A stretch of 54,178 nt of DNA, from contig CABVRO010000008.1 of NCBI GenBank assembly GCA_902500715.1, positions 1-54,178 on the forward strand, in the 5' to 3' direction. Below the pieces are notes generated by a model. That model was not told the DNA's origin. It made no database searches and worked only from the letters and a program-made list of their open reading frames with translations. Both the position numbers and the translations under genes were made by a program. Positions 34,457-43,813 of this stretch are shown here, in pieces. Positions within the stretch are counted from its first letter, which is position 1, and each line of letters begins with the position of its first letter. Source of the DNA: an uncultured Nitrospira sp. GTDB lineage: Bacteria > Nitrospirota > Nitrospiria > Nitrospirales > Nitrospiraceae.

Positions 34457-35763
34457 CGCAGGACTATCCTCGAATTCTGGTGGTGACGGGGAATAATTTC
34501 AATCTCGTGACCGGCGGCGGCATCACACTGACCAATCTGTTCCGAGGCTGGCCGGCTGATCGACTTGCCAATGTGCACGATGATGCGACTCCGGTGGACC
34601 GGACGGTCTGCCGGAATTTTTATCGTCTGACAGAGCAGGAAATCCGCTGGGTCTGGCCCTTCTCGCTGGTCAGACGATCCTACGGGCACTTTAAACGTCG
34701 CTCCGCCGAGACGCCGGAGTCTTCCGGTGCCCAAGGGGTGTCCGCAGGTACGTCCTCCATCGAGCTGGCCAGACGAGTCATCGGTGACAGCGTGCCCAAG
34801 CGCGCCCACCTCACGAACGAACTGACGGCGTGGGTGAATGAATTTCAGCCGACGCTCCTCTACGGGTTTCTGGGTTCTCTGGAGCAGGTGGATCTCACGC
34901 GGCAGCTTGCGAAGCGATGGGCGATTCCCCTGGTGGTGCATATGATGGATGACTGGCCGGCGGTGCTGCACACCGGCGGTTTATTGGGGCCGGTCGTAGG
35001 ACCCATATTGCGTCGCGAATTAAAGGCGACGCTCTGTGAAGCCGTGGGTCGGTTCGCCATCTGCGAGCAAATGTGCGAAGAATATCAGCAGCGCTATGGT
35101 TATCCTTTTCTACCGTTTCAGAACGCCCTCGATGTGGAGCGGTGGTTGCCGGATTCTCGAACCGACTGGAAAGCGGGGACGCCGTTTGTCCTACGGTATG
35201 TGGGATCCATCGTGCCGGATGGACAGCGTGAAAGTCTGAGAGACATCGCTCGTGCCGTTGCCCGATTATCAGCCGACGGCATCGACGTGCAGCTCTGGAT
35301 TCATTCACCGGCCCATGAGTCCGCGTATCTTCGCGACCTGTCCTCTCCGGCCGTTCGAATCGAAGGTCCGCCCGATCCGAAGTCGATCGCGCGGCTGCTG
35401 GCCGGAACGGATCTGCTGGTCCTGCCCTACAACTTCGATGCGCGAAGTGCCCGGTACATTCGGCTGTCCCTTCCGACCAAGGCGCCGGCGTATATGATTT
35501 CAGGAACGCCGATTCTCGTGTATGCTCCCGGCGACGTGGCGACCGCGCGTTATGCGACACAGGAAGGCTGGGGATATGTCGTCGCGACTCGCGGTGAAGA
35601 GTCGGTCATGTCGGCTATTCGAACGCTCATGCGGGATGAAGCTCTCCGGGAGCAGCTCGGCCGACGGGCTCGGGAGGTTGCGGTGGCACGGCATGATGCG
35701 TCGGTGGTCAAGGCCGCCTTTTGGACGGCGCTCTGCGAAGCCTCTCGGCAGAAAGGTGCCTAA
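34453..35763 (+). CDS. Glycosyltransferase, GT-B fold (family 4-like)
   Basis: A 436-residue protein. The N-domain starts PRILVVTGNNFNLVTGGGITLTNLFRGW, and a PLVVHMMDDWPAVLHTGG loop follows. The donor domain has VLRYVGSIVPDGQRESLRDIARAVARL, VRIEGPPDPKSIARLLAGTDLLVLPYNFDARSARYIRLSLPTKAPAYMISGTPILVYAP. The usual EX7E motif is changed (FDARSARYIRLSLPTK), as in some divergent GT4 members. GTG 34453 overlaps the methyltransferase stop by four bases. Role: a transferase of the glycan assembly line, specificity unknown. Confidence 0.78.
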   Translation: MTQDYPRILVVTGNNFNLVTGGGITLTNLFRGWPADRLANVHDDATPVDRTVCRNFYRLTEQEIRWVWPFSLVRRSYGHFKRRSAETPESSGAQGVSAGTSSIELARRVIGDSVPKRAHLTNELTAWVNEFQPTLLYGFLGSLEQVDLTRQLAKRWAIPLVVHMMDDWPAVLHTGGLLGPVVGPILRRELKATLCEAVGRFAICEQMCEEYQQRYGYPFLPFQNALDVERWLPDSRTDWKAGTPFVLRYVGSIVPDGQRESLRDIARAVARLSADGIDVQLWIHSPAHESAYLRDLSSPAVRIEGPPDPKSIARLLAGTDLLVLPYNFDARSARYIRLSLPTKAPAYMISGTPILVYAPGDVATARYATQEGWGYVVATRGEESVMSAIRTLMRDEALREQLGRRAREVAVARHDASVVKAAFWTALCEASRQKGA

Positions 35764-35867
35764 CAGCGGCCCGCGATCCCTGTTGCGATGGTGCGGGGAA
35801 TTTCATCGGCCCATCCCGGGACTCCTTGTGCAGGGGCGGTCGTGGTGAATCGGTTCAATGTAGGGGG

Positions 35868-36674
35868 ATGAACGGGGAAGGCACGAAAGAAACTATGCCG
35901 CGATCATCAGTGCAAGACGATAACGAAGACGTCCGCCGGTATTGGAACCAGGAGGCGTGCGGTACTGCACGCCCCATCGTGGGTGAGGTGCCTGAGCTCA
36001 GTCGCGAGTGGTTCGAGCGGATCGAATCCTACCGCTACGAGCTGGAACCCTTCATCCACTCGGTCGCGCAATTCACCCGTCACCACGGTCAACGTATGCT
36101 GGAGATCGGGGTCGGTGCCGGGACCGATCATCTGCAATGGGCACGAGCCGGCTTGGACTGCCATGGGGTCGATCTGACCGAGCGGGCTATCGAGGTCACA
36201 CGCGCGAGGTTGGCGCTGTATGGATTGACCAGTCATCTGCAGCGGATCGATGCCGAAACGCTTCCCTTTCCCGATCAGTCCTTCGATCTGGTCTATTCCT
36301 GGGGCGTCATTCACCATGCGGAGCATCCCGAGCGCATCATTGCCGAAGTTCGACGCGTGCTGAAACCGAATGGTCTGTTCATCGGCATGTTGTACGGGAG
36401 ACATTCACTGGTTGCCCTGAAGTTGTGGGTGAAATATGGTGTGTTCCGCGGGCGTCCTGACAGAACGCTGGCGGATGTGGTCGCTCAGCATATGGAAAGT
36501 CCCGGTACCAAGGCCTATACGCTGCGTGAAGTGCGGGAGTTGTATGCGCAGTTTTCTCAAGTGACCGCCACTCCGGTGTTGACGCCGTATGACAGGTTGC
36601 GGCTACCGGCGTGGCTGACGCAGTGGCTGCCGGCCCGATGGGGGTGGTTCATCTGCATTCATGCGGTCAAGTAA
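35868..36674 (+). CDS. Class I SAM-dependent methyltransferase (UbiE-like)
   Basis: About 268 residues. MLEIGVGAGTDHLQWARAG (motif I), CHGVDLTERAIEVTRARL (motif II), ETLPFPDQSFDLVYSWGVIHHAEHPERIIAEVRRVLKPNGLFIGMLYG (motifs IV-VI) are those of Methyltransf_11. The first Met after a GGGGG tract (35868) or the one at 35895 may be the start; the frame is open further back to 35721 without domain content. It is the fourth SAM methyltransferase of the locus apart from the C-methyl and NanM-like ones. The following glycosyltransferase GTG lies at the base after its stop. Confidence 0.8.
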   Translation: MNGEGTKETMPRSSVQDDNEDVRRYWNQEACGTARPIVGEVPELSREWFERIESYRYELEPFIHSVAQFTRHHGQRMLEIGVGAGTDHLQWARAGLDCHGVDLTERAIEVTRARLALYGLTSHLQRIDAETLPFPDQSFDLVYSWGVIHHAEHPERIIAEVRRVLKPNGLFIGMLYGRHSLVALKLWVKYGVFRGRPDRTLADVVAQHMESPGTKAYTLREVRELYAQFSQVTATPVLTPYDRLRLPAWLTQWLPARWGWFICIHAVK

Positions 36675-37850
36675 GTGGAGCAAGGACATTCGACACAGAA
36701 GATTTTGATGGCCTGCGCCAATTACTGGACGACTCCCTTCCAAGTAGGAAGCCACCATCTGGCGCGCGGCTTCGTGAATGCCGGATGGACGGTTGGTTTC
36801 GTGTCGGATCCCATTTCTCCGCTGCATCTTCTTGGGCATGCGCGGAAAGAGTTGGCAAGCAGGTTCCAACTGTATCGACAGGGGGGCGTGTGGGATCTTG
36901 AGAAGAAACTCTGGGCCTACGTTCCGGCGGCACTGGCCACTCCGCGGAATGAGCCCCTGCTTCGCAGTCGCGCGCTTGAGCGTGGCTGGGCCCATCTGAC
37001 TTTGCCTTCGGTCGGTAGGGTGGTGCGTAACCACGGATTCGGCCATGTCGATCTCCTGTACTGCGATAGCCCCAAGCATGCGTCCTGGTTCTCTCACGTC
37101 GCCCGCACGCGAACCGTATTTCGCGTAGCCGACAACACCTCGGGGTTCGGAAGCACGACGCCCGCCGCCCGGGCTGCCGAACGTGAACTGGCTGCCGCCG
37201 CGGATCTGGTGGTGTACAGTGCGGAGACCTTGAAGGACTATGTGGAAGGCCTGAAGCCTCGTCGCATGGCCCATTTGCCGAACGGTGTGAATTTTTCCCA
37301 CTTTGCGAGACCTGACGTGCCCGTTCCGTCCGAGTATGCCTCGATCCGCCGTCCCATTGCGGTCTATGCAGGTTATATGGACGCCTGGTTCGATTACGCG
37401 CTGGTGAATCAGCTTGTGGCGGCATTGCCGGGCGTCTCGTTCGTCCTCATCGGGGGAACTCCCCATGCCCATGCCAGGTTCGCGCCGGCGGCCAATCTGC
37501 ATTTACTCGGACCCCGGCCGTTTTCACGATTGCCGGAATATTTGCGGGCTGCGGATGTGGGGCTCATTCCGTTCGACGTGCGAAGTCATCCGACGTTGGT
37601 TCATAGCATCCATCCTTTGAAACTCTACGAATATCTCGCGGCAGGGCTGCCTGTTGTCGCCACCCGTTGGCGGGAACTGGAGAGGCTGCAGACCCCGGCG
37701 ACGTTGTGCGCGTCAGCGGATGAATTCTCCGACGCAGTCACACGTAGTGTGGCGGAGTCGCCTCGGCGCGCAGAATATGAGCGATTTGCTCAGCAGGCCG
37801 ACTGGAAGCACCGCGTCCTCCGCCTGCTGGAACTTGCTTTTTCTGAGTGA
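36675..37850 (+). CDS. Glycosyltransferase, GT-B fold (TuaH-like)
   Basis: A 391-residue protein beginning KILMACANYWTTPFQVGSHHLARGFVNAGW. The second half has MAHLPNGVNFSHF, VYAGYMDAWFDYALVNQLVAALPGVSFVLIGG, NLHLLGPRPFSRLPEYLRAADVGLIPFD and IHPLKLYEYLAAGLPVVATRWRELE, where KLYEYLAAG is the donor-binding block of the TuaH/YpfP-like group. GTG 36675 directly follows the previous stop. In teichuronic-acid and exopolysaccharide loci such proteins are putative hexosyltransferases; here the sugar is not known. Confidence 0.83.
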   Translation: MEQGHSTQKILMACANYWTTPFQVGSHHLARGFVNAGWTVGFVSDPISPLHLLGHARKELASRFQLYRQGGVWDLEKKLWAYVPAALATPRNEPLLRSRALERGWAHLTLPSVGRVVRNHGFGHVDLLYCDSPKHASWFSHVARTRTVFRVADNTSGFGSTTPAARAAERELAAAADLVVYSAETLKDYVEGLKPRRMAHLPNGVNFSHFARPDVPVPSEYASIRRPIAVYAGYMDAWFDYALVNQLVAALPGVSFVLIGGTPHAHARFAPAANLHLLGPRPFSRLPEYLRAADVGLIPFDVRSHPTLVHSIHPLKLYEYLAAGLPVVATRWRELERLQTPATLCASADEFSDAVTRSVAESPRRAEYERFAQQADWKHRVLRLLELAFSE

Positions 37851-37869
37851 GCCCGCGGGAGACGTCGAT

Positions 37870-38973
37870 ATGACACGCCCATTGCTGACCATAGACATGC
37901 GAATGGTCTTGGACGCGGGGATCGGCACGTACTTGCGCCAGCTGGTGCCTCGAATCAGGAAAGCGTTGCCCGGGCTTGATCTGTGCTTGTTGGGACGCCC
38001 CGAAGCACTGAAACAACTTGAATGGACGCGACAACCTGGTATCACCATCGTCGAATGTCGGGCACCCATCTATTCCCTGCGGGAACAGGTGGAGATCCCA
38101 TTGAAAATACCGGCGGAGAGCGACCTGTTCTGGTCACCTCATTACAATATTCCCCTGCTGTTCAGCGGGCGGCTAGTCGTGACGGTTCATGACACCTTTC
38201 ATCTCGCGATGCCGGAATTTGTCAAAGGCCTGCATCGGCGCGCCTATGCCTGGGTCATGTTCCGTGCCATCCGCCGCAAAGCCCGCGCAATTCTGGTTGT
38301 GTCTCAATTCGGGAAGAATCAGCTGCTGGCGTTCTGCCCTCAGGGATCGCAGCCTGTCACCGTGACGCCGAATGGGGTGGATGAATCGTGGGCAAGATTT
38401 TCGAAGGGACCGCGTCCACACCTCAAGCCCTACATGCTGTTTGTGGGCAATTTGAAACCGCACAAGAATTTGGTGCGTTTGCTGGAGGCAGTCGAGTTGA
38501 TACGGACCCGGGTGCCGCACGACCTCATTATTGTCGGGCGAAGCGAAGGCCTTATGACGGCGGATCACGAGGTAAGGAATCGTGCCTCAAGATTGGGCGA
38601 CCGGGTACAATTCGTCGGTGAAATCGACCACGACGACCTGCTGCTTCGGCGCTACTATGCCTGGGCGGATCTGTTGGTGTTGCCGTCTCTGTATGAGAGT
38701 TTCGGTCTGCCTGCGTTGGAAGCGATGGCCTGCGGCTGTCCTGTCGTGCTGTCGAATGTGGGTGGAATGCCTGAAACTTATGGAGAGGCAGCGATCTATT
38801 GTGATCCGTTGAGCCGCCAGGATATGGCGGATCAGATCCTCCGCGCTTTGACTGACCGCGAGGTTCGTATCGGTCTCATCGAACGTGGACGGCGCTGTGC
38901 GCGACGGTTGAATTGGGAAGGGACGGCGGAACAGGTTGCGACGACGATCAATCAACTGCTGCTCGGATCTTGA
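37870..38973 (+). CDS. Family 4 glycosyltransferase (mannosyltransferase-like)
   Basis: About 367 residues from ATG 37870, which has GGGAGA at 37857-37862; the frame is open back to 37654 inside the preceding gene. The protein begins PLLTIDMRMVLDAGIGTYLRQLVPRI, the usual start of WbdA/WbpY-like enzymes that read 'gIGrY'. The donor domain has MLFVGNLKPHKNLVRLLEAVELI, LIIVGRSEGL, and LYESFGLPALEAMACGCPVVLSNVGGMPETYGEAA with an intact EX7E. Similar enzymes transfer mannose or rhamnose; GDP-mannose is available from genes at 42-45 kb. Confidence 0.88.
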   Translation: MTRPLLTIDMRMVLDAGIGTYLRQLVPRIRKALPGLDLCLLGRPEALKQLEWTRQPGITIVECRAPIYSLREQVEIPLKIPAESDLFWSPHYNIPLLFSGRLVVTVHDTFHLAMPEFVKGLHRRAYAWVMFRAIRRKARAILVVSQFGKNQLLAFCPQGSQPVTVTPNGVDESWARFSKGPRPHLKPYMLFVGNLKPHKNLVRLLEAVELIRTRVPHDLIIVGRSEGLMTADHEVRNRASRLGDRVQFVGEIDHDDLLLRRYYAWADLLVLPSLYESFGLPALEAMACGCPVVLSNVGGMPETYGEAAIYCDPLSRQDMADQILRALTDREVRIGLIERGRRCARRLNWEGTAEQVATTINQLLLGS

Positions 38974-39048
38974 AGGGCCTCGTATTCCCGACCGCCGTCG
39001 GTGCTCTTTCCTTGCAGGTCGTAGGTACTGGATGGTGAGTGATCGGCC

Positions 39049-40224
39049 ATGAGAGTCGCCATTGTCCACGACTGGTTGACGGGCATGCGGGGAGGGGAGC
39101 GGTGCCTGGAGGCGTTCTGCGAGCTGTTCCCGGATGCCGATCTCTATACGCTGTTGCACCTCAAAGGGAGCGTGTCCCCCACGATCGAGCGCCATCGAAT
39201 CACGACCAGTTTCATTCAGTCGATGCCGCTGGCGGCGCGGTACTACCGGTACTACCTTCCGCTGTTTCCTTTGGCCATTGAGCGGTTGCAGCTGGAGTCC
39301 TATGATCTGATCTTGAGTTCAAGCCACTGTGCGGCCAAGGGTATCCGCCGGCCGGCCGGCGCGAAACATCTCTGCTACATCCATGCACCCATGCGGTATG
39401 TGTGGGACCAATTCGACAATTACGCCGGCGCCGGCCGATCGGGAGTCGTGGCGAGGTTGGGCATGGAACTGTTCCGTAAGCGGTTGCAGGCCTGGGATGT
39501 GGCCTCCGCCGCGCGAGTGGATCAATTCGTGGCCAATTCTCGAAACATCGCCGGGAAGGTGCAACGGTATTACAACCGGCCGGCGGCTGTGCTGCATCCA
39601 CCGGTCGATTGGCAGACATTTCAAGCCGCGGAACAGTCGGAAGATTTCTATTTTATGGTCACGGCCTTTGCCCCGTATAAACGGGTTGATCTGGCCATCC
39701 AGGCGTGTAATGTTATGAGACGACGCCTGAAGATCATCGGCAAGGGACAAGAGGAGGCGCGGTTGCGCAAGCTCGCCGGCCCGACGGTGGAATTTTTGGG
39801 CTGGCAGCCGGACGATGTGGTCAGGGATCACTATGCGCGCTGCCGGGCATTGCTCTTTCCAGGCGAGGAAGATTTTGGTATCGTCCCGTTGGAAGCGATG
39901 GCCTGCGGCAAGCCTGTGCTTGCGTTCGGGCGCGGGGGAGCGTTGGAGACCGTGGTGCCGTTGCCGGGTGCCGGATCCGTCGAGGGCGCACCTGCGCGAG
40001 TGGGAACCGATTCTGCGACCGGTGCGGGGAACGTTGCCACGGGAGTGTTTTTCTTCACTCAGTCGGTCGAATCCGTTGTAGAGGCGATGGAGTCTTTCGA
40101 GCGTCGCCGGACAGAGTTCGATCCGCATGCCATTCGTCAGCACGTGGCCGCCTTCGACCGCCGACTGTTCAAGGAACGCATGAAGGCCTTCGCCATGGCG
40201 GCGCTCACCGGGGTCGCTTCGTAG
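39049..40224 (+). CDS. Family 4 glycosyltransferase (WbaZ-like)
   Basis: A 391-residue protein starting MRVAIVHDWLTGMRGGERCLEAFCELFPDADLYTLLH, the signature start of the WbaZ-like group, with a conserved YIHAPMRYVWDQFDNYAG segment. The donor domain has FYFMVTAFAPYKRVDLAIQACN, VEFLGWQPDDVVRDHYARC, and GEEDFGIVPLEAMACGKPVLAFGRGGALETV with the EDFGIVPLE form of the EX7E motif. It lies immediately before the initiating phosphoglycosyltransferase, a common pairing in which this enzyme adds an early sugar, often mannose, to the lipid-linked primer; that assignment is inference. Confidence 0.9.
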   Translation: MRVAIVHDWLTGMRGGERCLEAFCELFPDADLYTLLHLKGSVSPTIERHRITTSFIQSMPLAARYYRYYLPLFPLAIERLQLESYDLILSSSHCAAKGIRRPAGAKHLCYIHAPMRYVWDQFDNYAGAGRSGVVARLGMELFRKRLQAWDVASAARVDQFVANSRNIAGKVQRYYNRPAAVLHPPVDWQTFQAAEQSEDFYFMVTAFAPYKRVDLAIQACNVMRRRLKIIGKGQEEARLRKLAGPTVEFLGWQPDDVVRDHYARCRALLFPGEEDFGIVPLEAMACGKPVLAFGRGGALETVVPLPGAGSVEGAPARVGTDSATGAGNVATGVFFFTQSVESVVEAMESFERRRTEFDPHAIRQHVAAFDRRLFKERMKAFAMAALTGVAS

Positions 40225-40231
40225 GGGGAGT

Positions 40232-41632
40232 ATGCTCAAACGCCACTCCCAATTTCTCAAGAGTCTGCTGTTCTGTATCGACCTCGGGCTGATCTGCGCC
40301 TGCTGGATCGGCGCCTACTACCTGCGTTTTTCAGAGATCGTTGAACCTGCCACCAAAGGTATCCCTGCCCTCCGGATCTATCTGCTCTTGCTGGTGCCGA
40401 TCATCGCCGTGTGGGGCATGTCGTTCCAGGCGTTCGACCTCTATCGGCCGCGGCGGATGGGGACGCGGTTGTCGGAGTTTCTCGATGTGGCGAAGGCGAA
40501 TACGTTGTCGGTGCTGATCCTCGTGGCCCTCACGTTTTTCTTGCGGCAGTACGAATACTCCCGACTGGTGCTACTCTTTTTCTGGCTTTTGAATCTCGTT
40601 GTTCTGGGATTCTCGAGGGTCTTGTTCAGGGAAGTGCTGCGATTCTTCCGTCGGCACGGCTACAACCAGCGTCACGCGCTGGTCATCGGTACCAGTCGGC
40701 TGGGACGCCGCGTGGTGGATGCGCTCGCTCAGCATCCGGAACTGGGGGTGAAGGTGCAGGGGTTCTTGAGCGCCGATGCCCGGAAGGTGGGTGAGCGGAT
40801 CAACGGGGTGCCGGTGATCGGACAGTACGATGATCTTCAGGAGCGTGTCCAGTCCGGCGTCGACATCGTGTTTGTCTGTCTGCCGCCTGAGGATGAGCGG
40901 TGGGCTGAGAAAATATTCGCGTTCCTGGCCACCACCATGGTTGAGGTCAAAGCCCTACCGGCCATGTGTGAATTCGTGAGTTTGCGCGCGGAGGCCGAGA
41001 TGTTCGAGGGCCTTCCGCTCATCACGTTGCAGGGATCGCCGTTGTACGGGTGGAATCTGGTCATTAAACGGGTGTTGGATGTGGTCGGCGCATCGGCCGC
41101 TTTGGTGTTGTTCGCGCCGGTGTTGTGTGCGGTCGCGGCCTTGGTGAAACTGACCTCTCCCGGTCCGGTCTTCTTCCGTCAGCTCCGCATGGGATTGGAC
41201 GGGCAGGCCTTCGAAATGTTGAAGTTTCGCTCCATGAAACCTGATGCGGAGTCGAAAACCGGTCCGGTCTGGACGCAACCCAACGACGATCGCCGGACGC
41301 CGATCGGCGCGTTCCTGCGACGGACCAGTTTGGACGAGCTGCCTCAATTCTGGAACGTGTTGCGCGGGGAAATGAGCATCGTCGGTCCCAGGCCCGAACG
41401 GCCGGAGTTCATCGCCCGGTTTCGCGAAACGTTGCCGCAGTACATGTTGCGGCATAAGATGAAAGCCGGGATTACCGGGTGGGCGCAAATCAACGGTTGG
41501 CGCGGCAATACGTCGCTGGAAAAACGGATCGAGCACGACCTGTACTACATCGAGCATTGGTCGATCTGGTTCGACTTCAAGATTATGCTCCTCACTGTCT
41601 GGCGAGGGTTTATCCATCGGCATGCGTATTGA
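40232..41632 (+). CDS. Undecaprenyl-phosphate sugar phosphotransferase (WcaJ/EpsB family)
   Basis: Starts repeat-unit assembly by moving a hexose-1-phosphate, usually glucose or galactose, to undecaprenyl phosphate. The protein has 466 residues: four N-terminal membrane helices (to about residue 120), a CoA-binding-like Rossmann domain with ALVIGTSRLGRRVVDAL, a re-entrant helix VVGASAALVLFAPVLCAVAALV, then the catalytic domain. That domain has LKFRSMKPDAESKTGPVWTQ, RRTSLDELPQFWNVLRGEMSIVGPRPERPEF and KAGITGWAQINGWRGNTSLEKRIEHDLYYIEHWS. GGGGGAG precedes ATG 40232. The gene begins 8 bases after the previous stop. Its presence confirms a Wzx/Wzy-type pathway. Confidence 0.93.
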   Translation: MLKRHSQFLKSLLFCIDLGLICACWIGAYYLRFSEIVEPATKGIPALRIYLLLLVPIIAVWGMSFQAFDLYRPRRMGTRLSEFLDVAKANTLSVLILVALTFFLRQYEYSRLVLLFFWLLNLVVLGFSRVLFREVLRFFRRHGYNQRHALVIGTSRLGRRVVDALAQHPELGVKVQGFLSADARKVGERINGVPVIGQYDDLQERVQSGVDIVFVCLPPEDERWAEKIFAFLATTMVEVKALPAMCEFVSLRAEAEMFEGLPLITLQGSPLYGWNLVIKRVLDVVGASAALVLFAPVLCAVAALVKLTSPGPVFFRQLRMGLDGQAFEMLKFRSMKPDAESKTGPVWTQPNDDRRTPIGAFLRRTSLDELPQFWNVLRGEMSIVGPRPERPEFIARFRETLPQYMLRHKMKAGITGWAQINGWRGNTSLEKRIEHDLYYIEHWSIWFDFKIMLLTVWRGFIHRHAY

Positions 41633-41768
41633 TTCTTCCTCCCGACGTCCATAACCGGCCGCTGCCGTCCTGGCTGGCTGCGAGGGGCGTCCGATGCTCC
41701 GCTATCGGCGAGTTTTCTTGAGTTTCAATCGATGGCTTGTTAACATCGCCTCAGTCGAAAGTTTTTGC
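41633..41768 (+). other. Gap with weak terminator-like hairpin
   Basis: 136 bases between the initiating transferase and the KdsC-like gene. CCGAT (41691-41695) and ATCGG (41704-41708) form a short stem followed by CGAGTTTTCTT. The stem is only five pairs, so termination is uncertain. A TTGAGT further on lacks a good -10 partner. Confidence 0.3.
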
Positions 41769-42308
41769 ATGCCCAGCACGAAACACCGAACAACAACTCA
41801 CGCGAAACCTCGAGTCTCTTTACAGGAACGCCTCCGGCGGATTCGATTGTTCGCCACGGATGTCGATGGAGTCCTGACCGACGCCGGGATGTACTACTCC
41901 GAATCCGGCGATGAATGGAAAAAGTTCAACACGCGCGATGGGATGGGGATCAAGCTTTTACAGAAGGCGGGCATCGTGACCGCGATCATTACGCAAGAGT
42001 CGACGAAAATCGTCATGCGCCGCGCCCAAAAACTGACGATTCCAGAAGTGCACCAGGGTGTCTATGATAAGCTTGCCTTGCTCAAGGAGCTGATTGCACG
42101 GCATGGTTTCTCGATGGATCAGGTGGCCTATATCGGTGACGACGTGAACGATCTCCAGGCCCTGTGCGCAGCCGGATTTTCAGCCGCCCCGGCCGACGGG
42201 ATGCCGCCGGTGCTGAAGACGGTTCGATATGTGTGCAAGCAAAAGGGCGGAGAGGGCGCGGTGCGGGAAGTGGCCGATCTCATTCTGGCGGCTCGACAGT
42301 CACGCTAA
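41769..42308 (+). CDS. kdsC: KdsC-like HAD phosphatase
   Basis: A 179-residue HAD-superfamily phosphatase of the C0 (tetrameric, capless) class. The nucleophile motif is DVDGVLTDAG (Asp31, Asp33), followed by FNTRDGMGIKLLQKAGI, IITQESTKIVMRRAQKL, HQGVYDKL and the metal motif IGDDVNDL. KdsC hydrolyses Kdo-8-phosphate; relatives dephosphorylate nonulosonate-9-phosphates or sit fused to CMP-sugar synthetases. Either lipopolysaccharide Kdo synthesis or the nonulosonate path is possible. ATG 41769 is chosen because homologues start shortly before the nucleophile; the frame reaches back to 41694. No kdsA or kdsB lies in the window. Confidence 0.85.
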   Translation: MPSTKHRTTTHAKPRVSLQERLRRIRLFATDVDGVLTDAGMYYSESGDEWKKFNTRDGMGIKLLQKAGIVTAIITQESTKIVMRRAQKLTIPEVHQGVYDKLALLKELIARHGFSMDQVAYIGDDVNDLQALCAAGFSAAPADGMPPVLKTVRYVCKQKGGEGAVREVADLILAARQSR

Positions 42309-42349
42309 GCCACTCACAATCGTGTTCTGCCGAAGATGAAGGGCGTGCC

Positions 42350-43804
42350 ATGGATATGATGGAACATCTCTATCCGGTTATTCTAGCCGGCGGCAGCGGG
42401 ACGCGGTTCTGGCCGTTAAGTCGTCATCTCTATCCGAAGCAGTTGCTACGGATCATCGGCGATGAGACGCTCATTCAGCAGACGATGCGGCGCGTCCTCT
42501 CCTGCGCGAAGCCCGAACAGGTCATCATTTCCACCAATCCTGGCCAGGCGGATTCGATTCGCGTGCAATTAGGAGAGTGGAAATCTGCCTTGAAAGATAA
42601 TTACGTGGTCGAGCCGGTCGGTCGCAATACGGCTCCCGCCATTGCGCTGGTGGCTGCCGAGCTCCTGCTGCGCGATCCTGATGCGATGATGCTGGTCTTG
42701 CCTGCGGATCATGTAGTGACCGGTGAGAAGGCGTTCAAGGCGGCGGTGGCGTTGGGTGTGCAACTGGCTGAACAGGGACATCTGGTGACGTTCGGGATCA
42801 AGCCGACCAGGCCTGAAACGGGATATGGGTATATTCAGCCTAACCGACGCAGGTCACTGGCTAAAAAGGGGCGGCTGACGGGCCATCCGGTCGCGCGATT
42901 TGTCGAGAAACCGAACCGGACCAAGGCGTCTCAATATTTAAAAAATGGTCATTACTATTGGAACAGCGGAATGTTTCTGTGGAAGGCGGCTACCATTCTG
43001 GAGGAAATTGAGCAGCACCAGCCACAACTGGCCAAGGCGATTCAGCGAGTCCATGCGCTCATGGCCTCGGGCGTCGAGCCGGGACTGATCGAAGCAGCCT
43101 ATAAGAAGGTGCCCTCGGTGTCGATCGATAACGGGGTCATGGAACAGTCGGCCAATGCGGCGATGATTCCGGTCGGATTCGGATGGTCGGACGTGGGGAA
43201 TTGGAGCAGCCTCGAAGAGGTCGCGCCACGTGACAAGGCCGGAAACGTTGTCAGCGGGCGCGTCATCGATATGGACAGCACCAACTCCGTGCTCTATGCC
43301 GATCGCCGGGTCGTCGCCACCATCGGGCTTTCCGATATGGTGGTCGTAGACACGCCGGATGCCACGTTGATCTGTCCGAAGTCGCGCTCACAAGATGTGA
43401 AGCAGATGGTCGAGATCCTTAAACAGCAGGGAGCTCCCGAACACTTGGAGCACTTGACCGTGTTTCGTCCCTGGGGATCCTACACCGTCTTGGAGGAAGG
43501 GCCTGGATATAAGGTGAAGCGGGTGACAGTGAATCCCGGAGGGCGCTTGTCGTTGCAACTCCACCATAAACGGAGCGAGCACTGGGTTGTCATTGCCGGG
43601 ACCGCGCGAGTCACGAGAGGCGAAGATCTCCTGGATTTGCGAGTCGGGCAGAGCACGGCAATTCCGGTCGAGACGCCTCATCGCCTTGAAAATCTCGGCA
43701 CCGAGACGCTGCACATTATCGAGGTGCAGAACGGGCCTTATCTGGGTGAAGACGACATCGTGCGGTTTCAAGATGACTATGGCCGCCTGAGCCGAGCGCG
43801 ATAG
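42350..43804 (+). CDS. manC: Mannose-1-phosphate guanylyltransferase / mannose-6-phosphate isomerase
   Basis: Bifunctional type II enzyme, 484 residues. The N-terminal nucleotidyltransferase has ILAGGSGTRFWPLSR at 11-25, YPKQ, the FVEKP motif and NSGMFLW. The C-terminal cupin isomerase has RPWGSYTVLEEGPGYKVKRVTVNPGGRLSLQLHHKRSEHWVV and IEVQNGPYLGEDDIVRFQDDYGR. It makes mannose-6-phosphate from fructose-6-phosphate and GDP-mannose from mannose-1-phosphate. ATG 42350 is chosen; the frame extends back to 42164 without domain content. It lies next to the phosphomannomutase, and GDP-mannose then feeds mannosyltransferases and gmd-fcl. Confidence 0.95.
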   Translation: MDMMEHLYPVILAGGSGTRFWPLSRHLYPKQLLRIIGDETLIQQTMRRVLSCAKPEQVIISTNPGQADSIRVQLGEWKSALKDNYVVEPVGRNTAPAIALVAAELLLRDPDAMMLVLPADHVVTGEKAFKAAVALGVQLAEQGHLVTFGIKPTRPETGYGYIQPNRRRSLAKKGRLTGHPVARFVEKPNRTKASQYLKNGHYYWNSGMFLWKAATILEEIEQHQPQLAKAIQRVHALMASGVEPGLIEAAYKKVPSVSIDNGVMEQSANAAMIPVGFGWSDVGNWSSLEEVAPRDKAGNVVSGRVIDMDSTNSVLYADRRVVATIGLSDMVVVDTPDATLICPKSRSQDVKQMVEILKQQGAPEHLEHLTVFRPWGSYTVLEEGPGYKVKRVTVNPGGRLSLQLHHKRSEHWVVIAGTARVTRGEDLLDLRVGQSTAIPVETPHRLENLGTETLHIIEVQNGPYLGEDDIVRFQDDYGRLSRAR

Positions 43805-43813
43805 GAGATCCAG

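Noticed and set aside
38988..39001. CCGAC/GTCGG hairpin followed by a pyrimidine run before the glycosyltransferase at 39049
   Set aside because: Only five base pairs and a broken T-run; termination inside a run of co-directional sugar genes is not convincing.
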